Under the pieces are notes generated by a model that searched no databases, was not told the DNA's origin, and worked only from the letters and a program-made list of their open reading frames with translations. DNA of 64,000 nucleotides from Brachybacterium tyrofermentans (GTDB lineage: Bacteria; Actinomycetota; Actinomycetes; Actinomycetales; Dermabacteraceae): contig NZ_JABUXW010000013.1 in assembly GCF_014897585.1 (NCBI RefSeq), forward strand, positions 1 to 64,000. Reading direction: 5' to 3'. Shown here one piece after another: positions 11,862 through 19,715 of this stretch; positions within the stretch are counted from its first letter, which is position 1; each line of letters begins with the position of its first letter. The translations under genes and the position numbers were made by a program.

Positions 11862-12983
11862 ATGAGTGTGCTGTCCGCCCTCGGCGACGACGCCGGGAGC
11901 GCAGGCGGCACCGAACCCCGGTGGCGCCAGACGGTGCGCCGCCCGCTCGTGGTGCTGGTGCTCGGACTGGTCGCCACGGCGGTGGTCCTGCTGCTGCTGT
12001 TCGTGCCGTTCTACCTGTACGGCTTCCCTCCCGGACAAGCGCTGGTGTGGGGGATCCTGGACGGCCCGGGCTCGCTCCTTCCCAGCAGAATCCAATGGTG
12101 GTTGAGAGACCACACGTTCATCGCTCTGCTGATCCTCTCCGGCCTCGTGCTCGTCGTCGTGCCCTGGTACGTCGCGGACGTCCGGCAGCGAGCGGAACGG
12201 CGCCTGCAGAACGCGGGATCGGCGCAGGCCTCGGGGGTCTCGACCTCGGCCGGGATCTCCCGGGAGCGACGGAGGACCTCGGTCGTGTTCACCGAGGACG
12301 GCCGCGTCGAGAGACCGGTCGGAGCGCCGGACGGCGCGGCCCGGTACAGCGTCGCGGACCTGAGGGCGATGGCCCGGGCGTCCGGCATCCCGTGGAAGAG
12401 CGCCTACGGGACCGCAGGCGGCGCTCGTGCTGTCCTCGAGATTCTCGGGGCCGTGCACGCTGGCACGACGGCGTCCTCGACGTCGTTCTCGACGTCGGAC
12501 TCGACCTCTACCTCGACGTTCACGTCCACGTCCACGTCGGACTCGACCCCGGCGGGGGAACGGACCCGGGCTACGGCTCCGGAACGGACCTCGTCCCCGG
12601 AACGAGCCTCGACCCCGGCTCCTGCTCCGAGCTCTTTCTCCGAGGGCTACGCGGCACCGTCCCGTGTCCCCGTCGATGGATCGACGACGTGGCGCGGATC
12701 GGCGCCGACCGGAGCGGGCGACGATGCCGCAGCCGCAGCCGCAGCCGCAGCCGCAGCCGCAGCCGCAGCCGCAGCCGCTGGCGGCGTCGCGACGTCCAGC
12801 GCGTCTGTACCGTTCAGCGCGACCACGAGCTCGACGCCGTTGTGGACTGGCGCATTCACGTCGTCGGGGTCGGTCTATACCCCGACCTCCCTCTACGATG
12901 CCGAGCGCGCAGAACGGTCGGTGCTGGGCACGGATTCAGAGGAGGACGCGGAGGAGGCCGAGGGCGAGGTGGAGGATCGATGA
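11862..12983 (+). CDS. Membrane protein with GIPWK motif, poly-Ala and Ser/Thr-rich tail
   Basis: 373 residues, not a known family. Two spans lie near residues 28-53 and 87-108. A cytoplasmic or external stretch contains LRAMARASGIPWKSAY near residue 170, the motif shared with the genes at 4724 and 12980. From about 200 onward it is Thr/Ser-rich, then carries 18 alanines in a row encoded by a GCCGCA hexamer repeat, then GSVYTPTSLYDAE, a pattern repeated in the gene at 13704, and an acidic end. ATG 11862 is preferred to GTG 11859. Its stop overlaps the next start (ATGA), so the two are coupled. Confidence 0.65.
   Translation: MSVLSALGDDAGSAGGTEPRWRQTVRRPLVVLVLGLVATAVVLLLLFVPFYLYGFPPGQALVWGILDGPGSLLPSRIQWWLRDHTFIALLILSGLVLVVVPWYVADVRQRAERRLQNAGSAQASGVSTSAGISRERRRTSVVFTEDGRVERPVGAPDGAARYSVADLRAMARASGIPWKSAYGTAGGARAVLEILGAVHAGTTASSTSFSTSDSTSTSTFTSTSTSDSTPAGERTRATAPERTSSPERASTPAPAPSSFSEGYAAPSRVPVDGSTTWRGSAPTGAGDDAAAAAAAAAAAAAAAAAAGGVATSSASVPFSATTSSTPLWTGAFTSSGSVYTPTSLYDAERAERSVLGTDSEEDAEEAEGEVEDR
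12726..12779. repeat. Hexanucleotide repeat GCCGCA x9
   Basis: Eight perfect units and a final GCCGCT lie in frame and encode an 18-residue alanine run. Slippage by one unit would change length by two alanines and leave the frame intact. Confidence 0.97.
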
Positions 12984-13582
12984 GCGAGTTCAGCGGTGAG
13001 CTTCCCGTTCTGAGCAGTGAACCTCCGACGAAGCGGCGGTTCCGGATCGTCCCGGTCGCGCTGCTGCTGTCCGCGGCGGGCGCCCTGTACGCCTACGCCC
13101 CGCTGTACGGGCTGCGTCTCGGCCCGAGGGTGCTGGATGACCTGCGCTATCTCGTCCTCGATCTGCGCAGCGGATTCCTCGCCCTGCTGATCGGGTTGTT
13201 CGTCCTGTTCGCGGCCCCTTTCCTGCTCAGCCGACTCAGCCGCCGCGGAGCAGGCGGTCGCCGGGGGAGAGCTCACGTGGGTTCCGCCGGAACACGGAGG
13301 GCCTCGGGAACACGGAGGGCCTCGGGATCAGGGCGAGCCTCGGGATCTGAGAAGAACGCGGGATCAGGGAGGTCCAGCGGGCCGATCTTCAGCAGCGGTT
13401 CCTCCGAGGACCAGATCGCTGTGCCCTCCATGACGCTGCGCGAGATGGGTGCTGGAGAGCGCTGGGAGATGGCTGAGGCGCTGGGGATCCCGTGGAGGGA
13501 CGAGCTGATCCTCGACCATGCATCCTGGGATACGGCATGCCGCGAGGCCATCGCCCAGGAGGCAGAGCGCCTCCGCCGATGA
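12980..13582 (+). CDS. Two-span membrane protein with C-terminal GIPWR motif
   Basis: 200 residues of unknown function. Spans lie at about 21-44 and 66-87. A linker of Gly-Thr-Arg-Arg-Ala-Ser repeats (residues 100-135) leads to a compact C-terminal domain with WEMAEALGIPWRDELI near residue 160. ATG 12980 overlaps the previous stop (ATGA) and GGAGG at 12971-12975 is correctly spaced. Same motif, same membrane-then-motif order and tight coupling to the 11862 gene suggest that the two products act together. Confidence 0.65.
   Translation: MSEFSGELPVLSSEPPTKRRFRIVPVALLLSAAGALYAYAPLYGLRLGPRVLDDLRYLVLDLRSGFLALLIGLFVLFAAPFLLSRLSRRGAGGRRGRAHVGSAGTRRASGTRRASGSGRASGSEKNAGSGRSSGPIFSSGSSEDQIAVPSMTLREMGAGERWEMAEALGIPWRDELILDHASWDTACREAIAQEAERLRR
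13289..13342. repeat. 18-bp tandem repeat x3
   Basis: Two identical units at 13289-13306 and 13307-13324, a diverged third at 13325-13342 and further decayed copies encode the GTRRAS-type linker of the 12980 gene. Confidence 0.85.
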
Positions 13583-13618
13583 CACGATGCTGAGGCGTTT
13601 CCCGGCGCATCCGTGGGT

Positions 13619-13687
13619 GCTGTGCAGGACGCGATGAATAGGCTGTGCAGGACGTGAAGATCGGGCTGTGCTGGACGCGGCGAAAAG
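13619..13687. repeat. Three 23-bp direct repeats upstream of the 13704 gene
   Basis: The core GCTGTGCAGGACG occurs at 13619, 13642 and (one change, GCTGTGCTGGACG) 13665, exactly 23 bp apart. The last copy ends 16 nt before the start codon. Spacing of about two helical turns would suit an operator array, but it may be simple duplication. Confidence 0.85.
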
Positions 13688-13703
13688 GGGAGAGGGCAGG
13701 GGT

Positions 13704-14585
13704 ATGGAATTCGTCATCCTGATGATCTTCGTGATCGTCATCATCAAGGTCGCGAGCGCGTTCCTGGGCGGAGAATCGCGGAAGTCCGCGGATCGGCCGT
13801 CGCCCACGGGGAAGACGAGGAAGGACTCGTGGCCGGCGCCTCGGCGAGCGGCAGGTGCGCGCTCCACCACCCAGCGTTCCACCCCTACCCAGGAGACGCC
13901 TGCGCGCTCTCCCCAGCGTCCGTCGGACTCCGAGCAGCAGGCCCGCGACCCTGAGATCTGGGAGACGCTGAGCTACTCGAAGAGCGGCGAGGCGAGGCGT
14001 GGGCCGGCGGGTCGTGACTCGGTGGTGCCGGAATTCCGTTTCGGCGGCTTGCAGGACGACGTGAAGGAGCGCGGGGAGTTCCGGGAGCAGCTGCACGAGC
14101 TGTACCGGGACGACGATGTGGACGACGCCGAGTCGCCTTCCCCTCCCGCCGCGCCTGCCCCTCCCGCCGGGCCTGCAGCGCCTGCAGCGTCTGCCGTGCC
14201 CCCGAGAACCGAGGACGAAGTCCCCAGCGCGTCCTCGGAGCACGGCGCCCGGACGCCAGAGGCTGCCGAGCAGGAGCGCGCCGCGGCCTCGGCTACGGCG
14301 TCGGCTACGGAGTCGACCGTGGCGATGACCACGACGTCGACCACGGCGAAGACCGCGGACGTAGATCTCGGGACGACGCCCTCGGGTGCGGGTCCGAGCT
14401 CCTCGGGATACACCTACTCATCGATCGGGTCGGTGTACACCTCGACCTCGGTCTACTCGAGCTCCTCAGCACTGGGCCCGAACTCTGCGGAGCCGGCTGA
14501 GGCGGTGGACGGCCCAGAATCTGCTGGCGAGGCCGAGGGAACGACCGGCGACGCCACCGAGGGGGACCGACCGGCGAGGTCCTGA
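13704..14585 (+). CDS. Single-span membrane protein with low-complexity tail
   Basis: 293 residues, not recognised. ATG 13704 gives an immediate N-terminal membrane anchor (residues 2-20, FVILMIFVIVIIKVASAF). The rest is hydrophilic, Pro/Ala/Thr/Ser-rich, with a more structured stretch near residues 85-140 (DPEIWETLSYS, REQLHELYRDDD). Near the end, SSIGSVYTSTSVYSSS matches the GSVYT-x-TS pattern in the 11862 gene. A start further upstream at 13668 would place the span internally. Its position behind the 11862-12980 pair and the shared tail motif suggest a common location or partner. Confidence 0.6.
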   Translation: MEFVILMIFVIVIIKVASAFLGGESRKSADRPSPTGKTRKDSWPAPRRAAGARSTTQRSTPTQETPARSPQRPSDSEQQARDPEIWETLSYSKSGEARRGPAGRDSVVPEFRFGGLQDDVKERGEFREQLHELYRDDDVDDAESPSPPAAPAPPAGPAAPAASAVPPRTEDEVPSASSEHGARTPEAAEQERAAASATASATESTVAMTTTSTTAKTADVDLGTTPSGAGPSSSGYTYSSIGSVYTSTSVYSSSSALGPNSAEPAEAVDGPESAGEAEGTTGDATEGDRPARS

Positions 14586-14664
14586 ACCGCCCCGGCAGAT
14601 CGGCAGGCCGCGGGGACGGGTCCCAGGTGTCGATGCCCGAGTCGCGACGTGGCGCCGTGGGCGG

Positions 14665-15222
14665 TCAGCGGGGCGAGGACGCCACCAGCGCGATGAGGCC
14701 CCAGATGGTCAGCACCAGCGCCGCGAGGCCGAGGATGATCGGGAGCACGATGCCGACACCGAAGCTGACGGCGGTGCTCGTGAAGCCGAGCTCCGACAGG
14801 GCGACGGCGTCGGTGCCCTCGCAGTTCACCGAGACCTCCTGGGTCGAGCTCACCATGATCTCGTGCACCTCGTAGTAGGCGACGCCGTCGACGGTGCCCG
14901 GCGAATAGGTGCGGTCGCCGGCTTCGACGTCGACATCCGTTCCGTTGATCGTGCAGGAGACGGAGTCGAGATCGTCCGCGGGAACGGCAAGAGTGTACGA
15001 GGACCAGGAGGAGGCCTCGAAGGAGTCGCTGCCGGGATCGAGGGGAGTGAGCTCCATGGAGCCGATGCCGGAGACCATCAGCGCGATGAACCCCGCGACG
15101 AACGGCATGACGAACAGCCCGACCCCGTTCGCGAGGATGCCGAGTATCCCGAACACCAATCGCTTGACACCGCGGCGCTTGCGAGGCGGCGCTGCGTACC
15201 CGTAGGACGACTGGTACATCAT
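14665..15222 (-). CDS. Membrane protein, tandem paralogue A
   Basis: 185 residues, unknown function. N-terminal MMYQSSYGYAAPPRKRRG is followed by a span near 20-50, an external domain of about 95 residues and a span pair near 150-180. The domain has two Cys (VSCTINGTD and VNCEGTD), suitable for a disulfide. It is about 40% alike by eye to the gene at 15335-15880, including start context (GGGGGAG ahead of ATG). The role of the pair is unknown. Confidence 0.65.
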   Translation of the reverse strand: MMYQSSYGYAAPPRKRRGVKRLVFGILGILANGVGLFVMPFVAGFIALMVSGIGSMELTPLDPGSDSFEASSWSSYTLAVPADDLDSVSCTINGTDVDVEAGDRTYSPGTVDGVAYYEVHEIMVSSTQEVSVNCEGTDAVALSELGFTSTAVSFGVGIVLPIILGLAALVLTIWGLIALVASSPR

Positions 15223-15334
15223 GTTCTCCCCCGTGGCCTTCTGCTCCGCATGGTCGCGCGGAGATGTCCGATGGTGCCTCGACGTGCCCGAGGCAGGTCG
15301 GGGCCGCCCGGCCCCGTGGCGGGACCGGTGATGG

Positions 15335-15880
15335 TCAGGACCGCACGCGCGCGATGATCCCCCAGATCAGCAGCCCGAACGCGAGGATTCCGAGACCGAT
15401 CGGGATCACGAGGCCGACGCCGACGCCGATGAGCGTCCCGATCAGGCCGATATCGGAGACTGCGATGTCGCTGGCGCCGTCGCAGGTGATCGTGACCTCC
15501 TGGTCGTCGAGGACCTGGAGGCTGCCCACCTCCGTGTACTCGACACCGTCGACGGTCGTGGTCACGGAGGAGACGTCAGGCTCCCATTCGACGTCCGAGC
15601 TGCCGTCGACCGAGCATGACACCGAGGCAGCCTCGGAGGTCGGAACGGACACGTAGTACAACGAGGTCACCGAGGCGTCGAGGGTGGCGGGCGATCCGCC
15701 CGTCGACACCGGAGTCGACGACATCACGGCGAAGGCCGCGACGATGGCGCCGGCGACCAAGGGCATCACGAGCAGGCCGATGCCGTTGGCGATGATCCCC
15801 AGGATCCCGAAGATGATCCTCTTCAGTCCACGTTTCTTGCGCGGTTCCTGATACATGCCATAGGACGCCTGATACGCCAT
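15335..15880 (-). CDS. Membrane protein, tandem paralogue B
   Basis: 181 residues. Same plan as its downstream neighbour: MAYQASYGMYQEPRKKRG, a first span at about 20-50 (IIFGILGIIANGIGLLVMP), an external domain with VSCSVDGSSD and ITCDGASD, and C-terminal spans. The ATG follows AGGGGGAACAG. It is transcribed first in the pair, with 112 nt between them. The external domain has small-residue, Thr/Val-rich beta strands, which may indicate a ligand-binding or adhesion-like role; that is speculation. Confidence 0.65.
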   Translation of the reverse strand: MAYQASYGMYQEPRKKRGLKRIIFGILGIIANGIGLLVMPLVAGAIVAAFAVMSSTPVSTGGSPATLDASVTSLYYVSVPTSEAASVSCSVDGSSDVEWEPDVSSVTTTVDGVEYTEVGSLQVLDDQEVTITCDGASDIAVSDIGLIGTLIGVGVGLVIPIGLGILAFGLLIWGIIARVRS

Positions 15881-15988
15881 CTGTTCCCCCTCGATACGTC
15901 GTGGTCGATGTCCAGAAGACTACGGGGAGCACGGCGATCTCGAGATGGGGAGCACTGCCCATGCGGAGAGGAGTGCAGGCGGACAGGC

Positions 15989-16083
15989 CTCAGGCGGCGC
16001 CGCGCGTCTCAGGCGGCGCCGCGCGTCTCAGGCGGCGTCGCGGGTCTCAGACTTTGCCGCGGGTCTCAGGCGTCGCTGCGGGC
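15989..16083. repeat. 19-bp tandem repeat x5 reaching into the end of ackA
   Basis: Units start at 15989, 16008, 16027, 16046 and 16065. The first two are identical; the others differ at a few bases. The fifth unit contains the ackA stop codon (complement of 16066-16068) and its last codons. As 19 is not a multiple of three, the array shows a different codon phase in each unit. Confidence 0.9.
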
Positions 16084-17334
16084 CACAGCGACGGCCTGCT
16101 GCGCGATGGACAGCTCCTCGTTCGTGGGCACGATCATCACGAGGGTCTTCGAGGCGGGCGTGGAGATGACCCGGGCCTCCTTGCTGCGGGTCGCGTTCGC
16201 CTCGAGGTCGAGCTCGATACCCAGATCCTCGAGACCGGTCAGCAGACGCTCACGCACCATCGGCACATTCTCGCCGATGCCGGCGGTGAACGTCAGCACA
16301 TCCAGTCCGCCGAGCACGAAGGTGTAGGAGCCCAGGTACTTGCGCAGCCGGTGCACGTACACGTCGGTGGCGAGGATGGCCGCCTCATCACCCGCCTCGA
16401 CCGCTGTGGTGATGTCGCGGAAGTCGCTCATCCCGCACATGCCCTGCATGCCCGAGCGCTTGTTGAGGATGTCGTCGATCTCGGCGGGGCCGATGCCTGC
16501 ACGTCGGTGCAGGTGGAAGTAGATGGTCGGGTCGATGTCCCCGGTGCGGGTGCCCATCACGAGGCCTTCGAGCGGGGTGAGCCCCATGGAGGTCTCCACG
16601 GCTCGGTCGCCGAGGACGGCGGAGGCCGAGGCGCCGTTGCCCAGATGCATCACGATCTGCCGCAGCTCGCTCACGTCGCGGCCCTGAGAGGCCAGGCGTT
16701 CCGAGACGGCCCGGGAGACGTACTGGTGGCTGGTGCCGTGGGCGCCGTAGCGGCGCACCTTGTATTCGGCGGCGATCTCACGGTTCAGGGCGTAGTTCGC
16801 GGCGGCCTCGGGGAGCCCGGTGAAGAAGGCGGTATCGAACACGGCGATGTGGGGCACGTCGGGGAGCAGTTCCTTCGCCCCGTCGATTCCGGAGACCGCC
16901 GCATAGTTGTGCAGCGGCGCGAGCTTGCCGAGGTCCTCGATGTCCCAGCGCACCTGGTCATCGATGAGCACGGGCTCCGCGTAGCGGGCGCCGCCCTGGA
17001 CCACCCGATGGCCGACGGCGCGGATCCTGTCGTCGGCCAGGGACAGGCCTACGTCCGCGAACAGCGACTCGACGATCTTCATGCCGGCGGCGTGATCGGG
17101 CACCGGCCCCTCGACGCTGGACTCCTTCGCGCCCGCCGCGATGGACGCGGTGCCCTGCTCCTGGCCGACGCGCTCGACGATGCCGGCGGCGTCGACCGTT
17201 CCCGTGTCCGGGTCCAGCAGCTGGAACTTCAGGGACGACGAGCCCGAGTTGATGACGAGGACCCGGGCGTCGGCGGTGGAGTCGGCGGCACCAACGGCAA
17301 CAGCGGCATCGGTGGTGGGGGAGGAATCGGTCAT
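16066..17334 (-). CDS. ackA: Acetate kinase
   Basis: Interconverts acetyl phosphate plus ADP with acetate plus ATP. 422 residues, with about 22 extra N-terminal residues before the conserved VLVINSGSSSLKFQL. Other signature parts seen: GHRVVQGG, VFDTAFF, GAHGTSHQYVS, MGLTPLEGLVMGTRTGD and TAGIGENVP. Downstream of pta on the same strand with a 79-nt gap, it completes the overflow route from acetyl-CoA to acetate. The start codon has only a distant GAGGAG, so initiation may be weak. A tandem repeat covers its stop. Confidence 0.97.
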   Translation of the reverse strand: MTDSSPTTDAAVAVGAADSTADARVLVINSGSSSLKFQLLDPDTGTVDAAGIVERVGQEQGTASIAAGAKESSVEGPVPDHAAGMKIVESLFADVGLSLADDRIRAVGHRVVQGGARYAEPVLIDDQVRWDIEDLGKLAPLHNYAAVSGIDGAKELLPDVPHIAVFDTAFFTGLPEAAANYALNREIAAEYKVRRYGAHGTSHQYVSRAVSERLASQGRDVSELRQIVMHLGNGASASAVLGDRAVETSMGLTPLEGLVMGTRTGDIDPTIYFHLHRRAGIGPAEIDDILNKRSGMQGMCGMSDFRDITTAVEAGDEAAILATDVYVHRLRKYLGSYTFVLGGLDVLTFTAGIGENVPMVRERLLTGLEDLGIELDLEANATRSKEARVISTPASKTLVMIVPTNEELSIAQQAVAVARSDA

Positions 17335-17377
17335 AGGGCTGGGTCAGCTCCTCAGCGGTGAGGTCGGTGGTCGGCGT

Positions 17378-17422
17378 CGGTGATCAGCGGGTCGGTGACC
17401 AGCGGATGGGTGATCAGCCGGT
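17378..17422. repeat. 15-bp tandem repeat x3 over the pta stop codon
   Basis: Units at 17378-17392, 17393-17407 and 17408-17422 share CGGTGA-C/T-CAGC; a partial fourth follows. The pta stop (complement of 17414-17416) is inside unit three. Confidence 0.8.
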
Positions 17423-19540
17423 GGGTGAAGCGTGGGAGGTGGAGGAGGCGTCGGGTGCGGAATCGGCCTGGGCCTGGATGGCGGTGATGACGACGGTGTT
17501 GATGATGTCGTCGACCAGGGCGCCGCGGGAGAGGTCGTTGACCGGCTTGTTCAGACCCTGCAGGACGGGGCCGATGGCGATCGCTCCGGCGGAGCGCTGC
17601 ACCGCCTTGTAGGTGTTGTTGCCGGTGTTGAGGTCGGGGAACACGAACACCGTGGCGCGGCCGGCGACGGAGGAGTCCGGGAGCTTGGTCTTGGCGACCG
17701 AGGCGTCCACGGCGGCGTCGTACTGGATCGGTCCCTCGACGTCGAGCTGCGGGTTCGCCGAGCGGACCAGCTCGGTGGCCTCGCGCACCTTGTCCACGTC
17801 GGCCCCGGTCCCGGAGGTGCCGGTCGAGTAGGAGAGCATCGCGATCCGCGGGACCACGCCGAACTGCTCGGCGGTCGCGGCGGACTGCGCGGCGATGTCG
17901 GCGAGCTGCGCGGCGGTCGGGTCGGGGTTCACGGCGCAGTCGCCGTAGACCAGCACGCGGTCCTCGAGAGCCATCAGGAACACCGAGGAGACGATCTGCG
18001 CACCGGGCTTGGTCTTGATGATCTCGAAGGAGGGTCGGATGGTGTGCGCGGTCGAGTGGGCCGCGCCGGAGACCATGCCGTCGGCCTCGCCGAGCTGCAC
18101 CATCATGGTGCCGAAGTAGGAGACGTCCTGGATCTTCTCGCGGGCCTGCTCGAGGGTGACGCCCTTCTTGGCCCGCAGCCGGGCGTACTCCGCGGCGTAC
18201 CGCTCGACGTGCTCCTCGGACTGCGGGGACACGATCGTCGCCTCGGAGATGTCGTGGCCCAGCTGGGAGGCCTTGGCACGGATCTGGTTCTCGTCGCCGA
18301 GGAGGATCAGATCGGCGACGCCTCGAGCCAGGATGGCCTCGGCGGCGGCGATGATGCGCGGATCCTCGCCCTCGGGCAGCACGATGGTCTTCTTCTCGCC
18401 GCGGGCGCGGGCCAGCAGCTCGAACTCGAACATCATCGGCGTCACCACCTCGCTGCGACTCACCTCGAGCGCTGCCAGCACGTCGGCGGTGGGCAGATGC
18501 TCGGCGACGGCGCGGCGCGCGGCGTCCATCTTCTGCGGGCTGCCGACGCTCAGGCGACCCCGCGTGCGGGCGACCTTCACGGCGGTGTCGAAGGTGGACA
18601 GGTCGGTGGCGATCACGGGCAGGTCCTGCTGGACGCCGGAGATCAGGCGGCCCACCTCCTCGGGCACGTCGTAGCCACCGGTCAGCACGATCGAGGAGAG
18701 GGCGGGGAAGGTGCCGGACTGCTGCGCCATGATCAGGCCGGGCAGCAGGTCGTAGCGGTCACCGGGAGCGATCACGGTGCAGTTCTCGGTGAGCCGGCTC
18801 AGCACGTTGGGCAGGCTCATCGCCGCGATCACCGTGCCGATGGCCACGCGGTCCATCCATTCCGGGTTGCCCTGGAGGAGGGAGCCGTCCACGGCGTTCT
18901 TCACCTCCTGCACCGTCGGCGCCATGATCACTGGATTCTCAGGGATCACCGAGACGAGGGCGCCGTCGGCCAGGGCCGCGTCGGACTTCGCGGACACGGC
19001 GGTGCGGATCGCCTCGAGGGAATCGGCCTCGGCCCGGTTGACGACCACAGCGATGGGGGAGGCGTGGTGACCGGTGAACTCGCTGAGGGAGACCGCGGCG
19101 AGAGCGGCGATCTGATCCGGACTGCGGTCCAGGCCCGACAGCACGATGACGACGGGGGCGCCCATGTTGGCGGCCACCTCGGCGTTGAAGCCCAGCTCGG
19201 TGGGATTGGCGAGGTCGTCGTAGTCGCTGCCGAGGACCACGAGCATCGAGAACCGCTCGGCCAGCTCGCGATAGCGGCTGAGGATGCGCTCATGGGCGGT
19301 GTCGGGATCGGACAGCACCAGCTGGTGGTCCACGCCGATCGCGTCGTCGTACTCCTGGTCCACTGCTGGATGGCTGGTCAGGAGGTCGACGGCATAGTCG
19401 CGCGCACGGTCGGCCTTGACGACGGGGCGGTACACCCCGACGCGATCGGAACGGGAGGCGAGGGCTTCGAGCAGACCGAAAGCCACCATCGACTTCCCGG
19501 TCATTCCCTCTGGACTGGCGATATACACACTCTGAGTCAC
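17414..19540 (-). CDS. pta: Phosphate acetyltransferase, long (DRTGG-containing) form
   Basis: Converts acetyl-CoA plus phosphate to acetyl phosphate. 708 residues: an N-terminal dethiobiotin-synthetase-like P-loop domain (ASPEGMTGKSMVAFGLLEAL), a central DRTGG region and the catalytic PTA_PTB domain from about residue 380 (KTIVLPEGEDPRI, YGDCAVNPDPTAAQLADIA, NTYKAVQRS). GTG 19540 is chosen because a TATGCT box sits 7 nt upstream, giving a leaderless message; longer in-frame forms start inside or beyond that box. It is cotranscribed with ackA and divergent from SURF1. Confidence 0.95.
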   Translation of the reverse strand: MTQSVYIASPEGMTGKSMVAFGLLEALASRSDRVGVYRPVVKADRARDYAVDLLTSHPAVDQEYDDAIGVDHQLVLSDPDTAHERILSRYRELAERFSMLVVLGSDYDDLANPTELGFNAEVAANMGAPVVIVLSGLDRSPDQIAALAAVSLSEFTGHHASPIAVVVNRAEADSLEAIRTAVSAKSDAALADGALVSVIPENPVIMAPTVQEVKNAVDGSLLQGNPEWMDRVAIGTVIAAMSLPNVLSRLTENCTVIAPGDRYDLLPGLIMAQQSGTFPALSSIVLTGGYDVPEEVGRLISGVQQDLPVIATDLSTFDTAVKVARTRGRLSVGSPQKMDAARRAVAEHLPTADVLAALEVSRSEVVTPMMFEFELLARARGEKKTIVLPEGEDPRIIAAAEAILARGVADLILLGDENQIRAKASQLGHDISEATIVSPQSEEHVERYAAEYARLRAKKGVTLEQAREKIQDVSYFGTMMVQLGEADGMVSGAAHSTAHTIRPSFEIIKTKPGAQIVSSVFLMALEDRVLVYGDCAVNPDPTAAQLADIAAQSAATAEQFGVVPRIAMLSYSTGTSGTGADVDKVREATELVRSANPQLDVEGPIQYDAAVDASVAKTKLPDSSVAGRATVFVFPDLNTGNNTYKAVQRSAGAIAIGPVLQGLNKPVNDLSRGALVDDIINTVVITAIQAQADSAPDASSTSHASPTG

Positions 19541-19547
19541 AGGTGCC

Positions 19548-19553
19548 AGCATA
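19548..19553 (-). promoter_or_regulatory. pta -10 box TATGCT, leaderless start
   Basis: Seven nt (GGCACCT) lie between the box and GTG 19540 on the minus strand. Confidence 0.7.
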
Positions 19554-19702
19554 GGCGCGAGCAGCGACCCGGCGTCGGGACCTCCGGCCCAGCGCCCTGC
19601 GCATCGTGTCCGTGGGCGTCCGGGCCCTGCGCACCCGGGCGACGTCGCACAGATCTCGTTCCTGCGGCCCACTGTTCCAGGCCGCATCCCAGGTGCGGCT
19701 CG

Positions 19703-19708
19703 TACGAT
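19703..19708 (+). promoter_or_regulatory. SURF1 -10 box TACGAT, leaderless start
   Basis: Seven nt separate it from ATG 19716. The in-frame ATG at 19707 overlaps the box itself and so is unlikely to be the start. Confidence 0.72.
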
Positions 19709-19715
19709 GGCCCGC

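Noticed and set aside
15989..16083. CRISPR-like array
   Set aside because: Repeats are contiguous with no unique spacers, and no cas gene is present. The same holds for all other arrays in the window.
19707..19715. ATG 19707 as SURF1 start
   Set aside because: It overlaps the predicted -10 box TACGAT; ATG 19716 has the 7-nt spacing seen at other leaderless genes.
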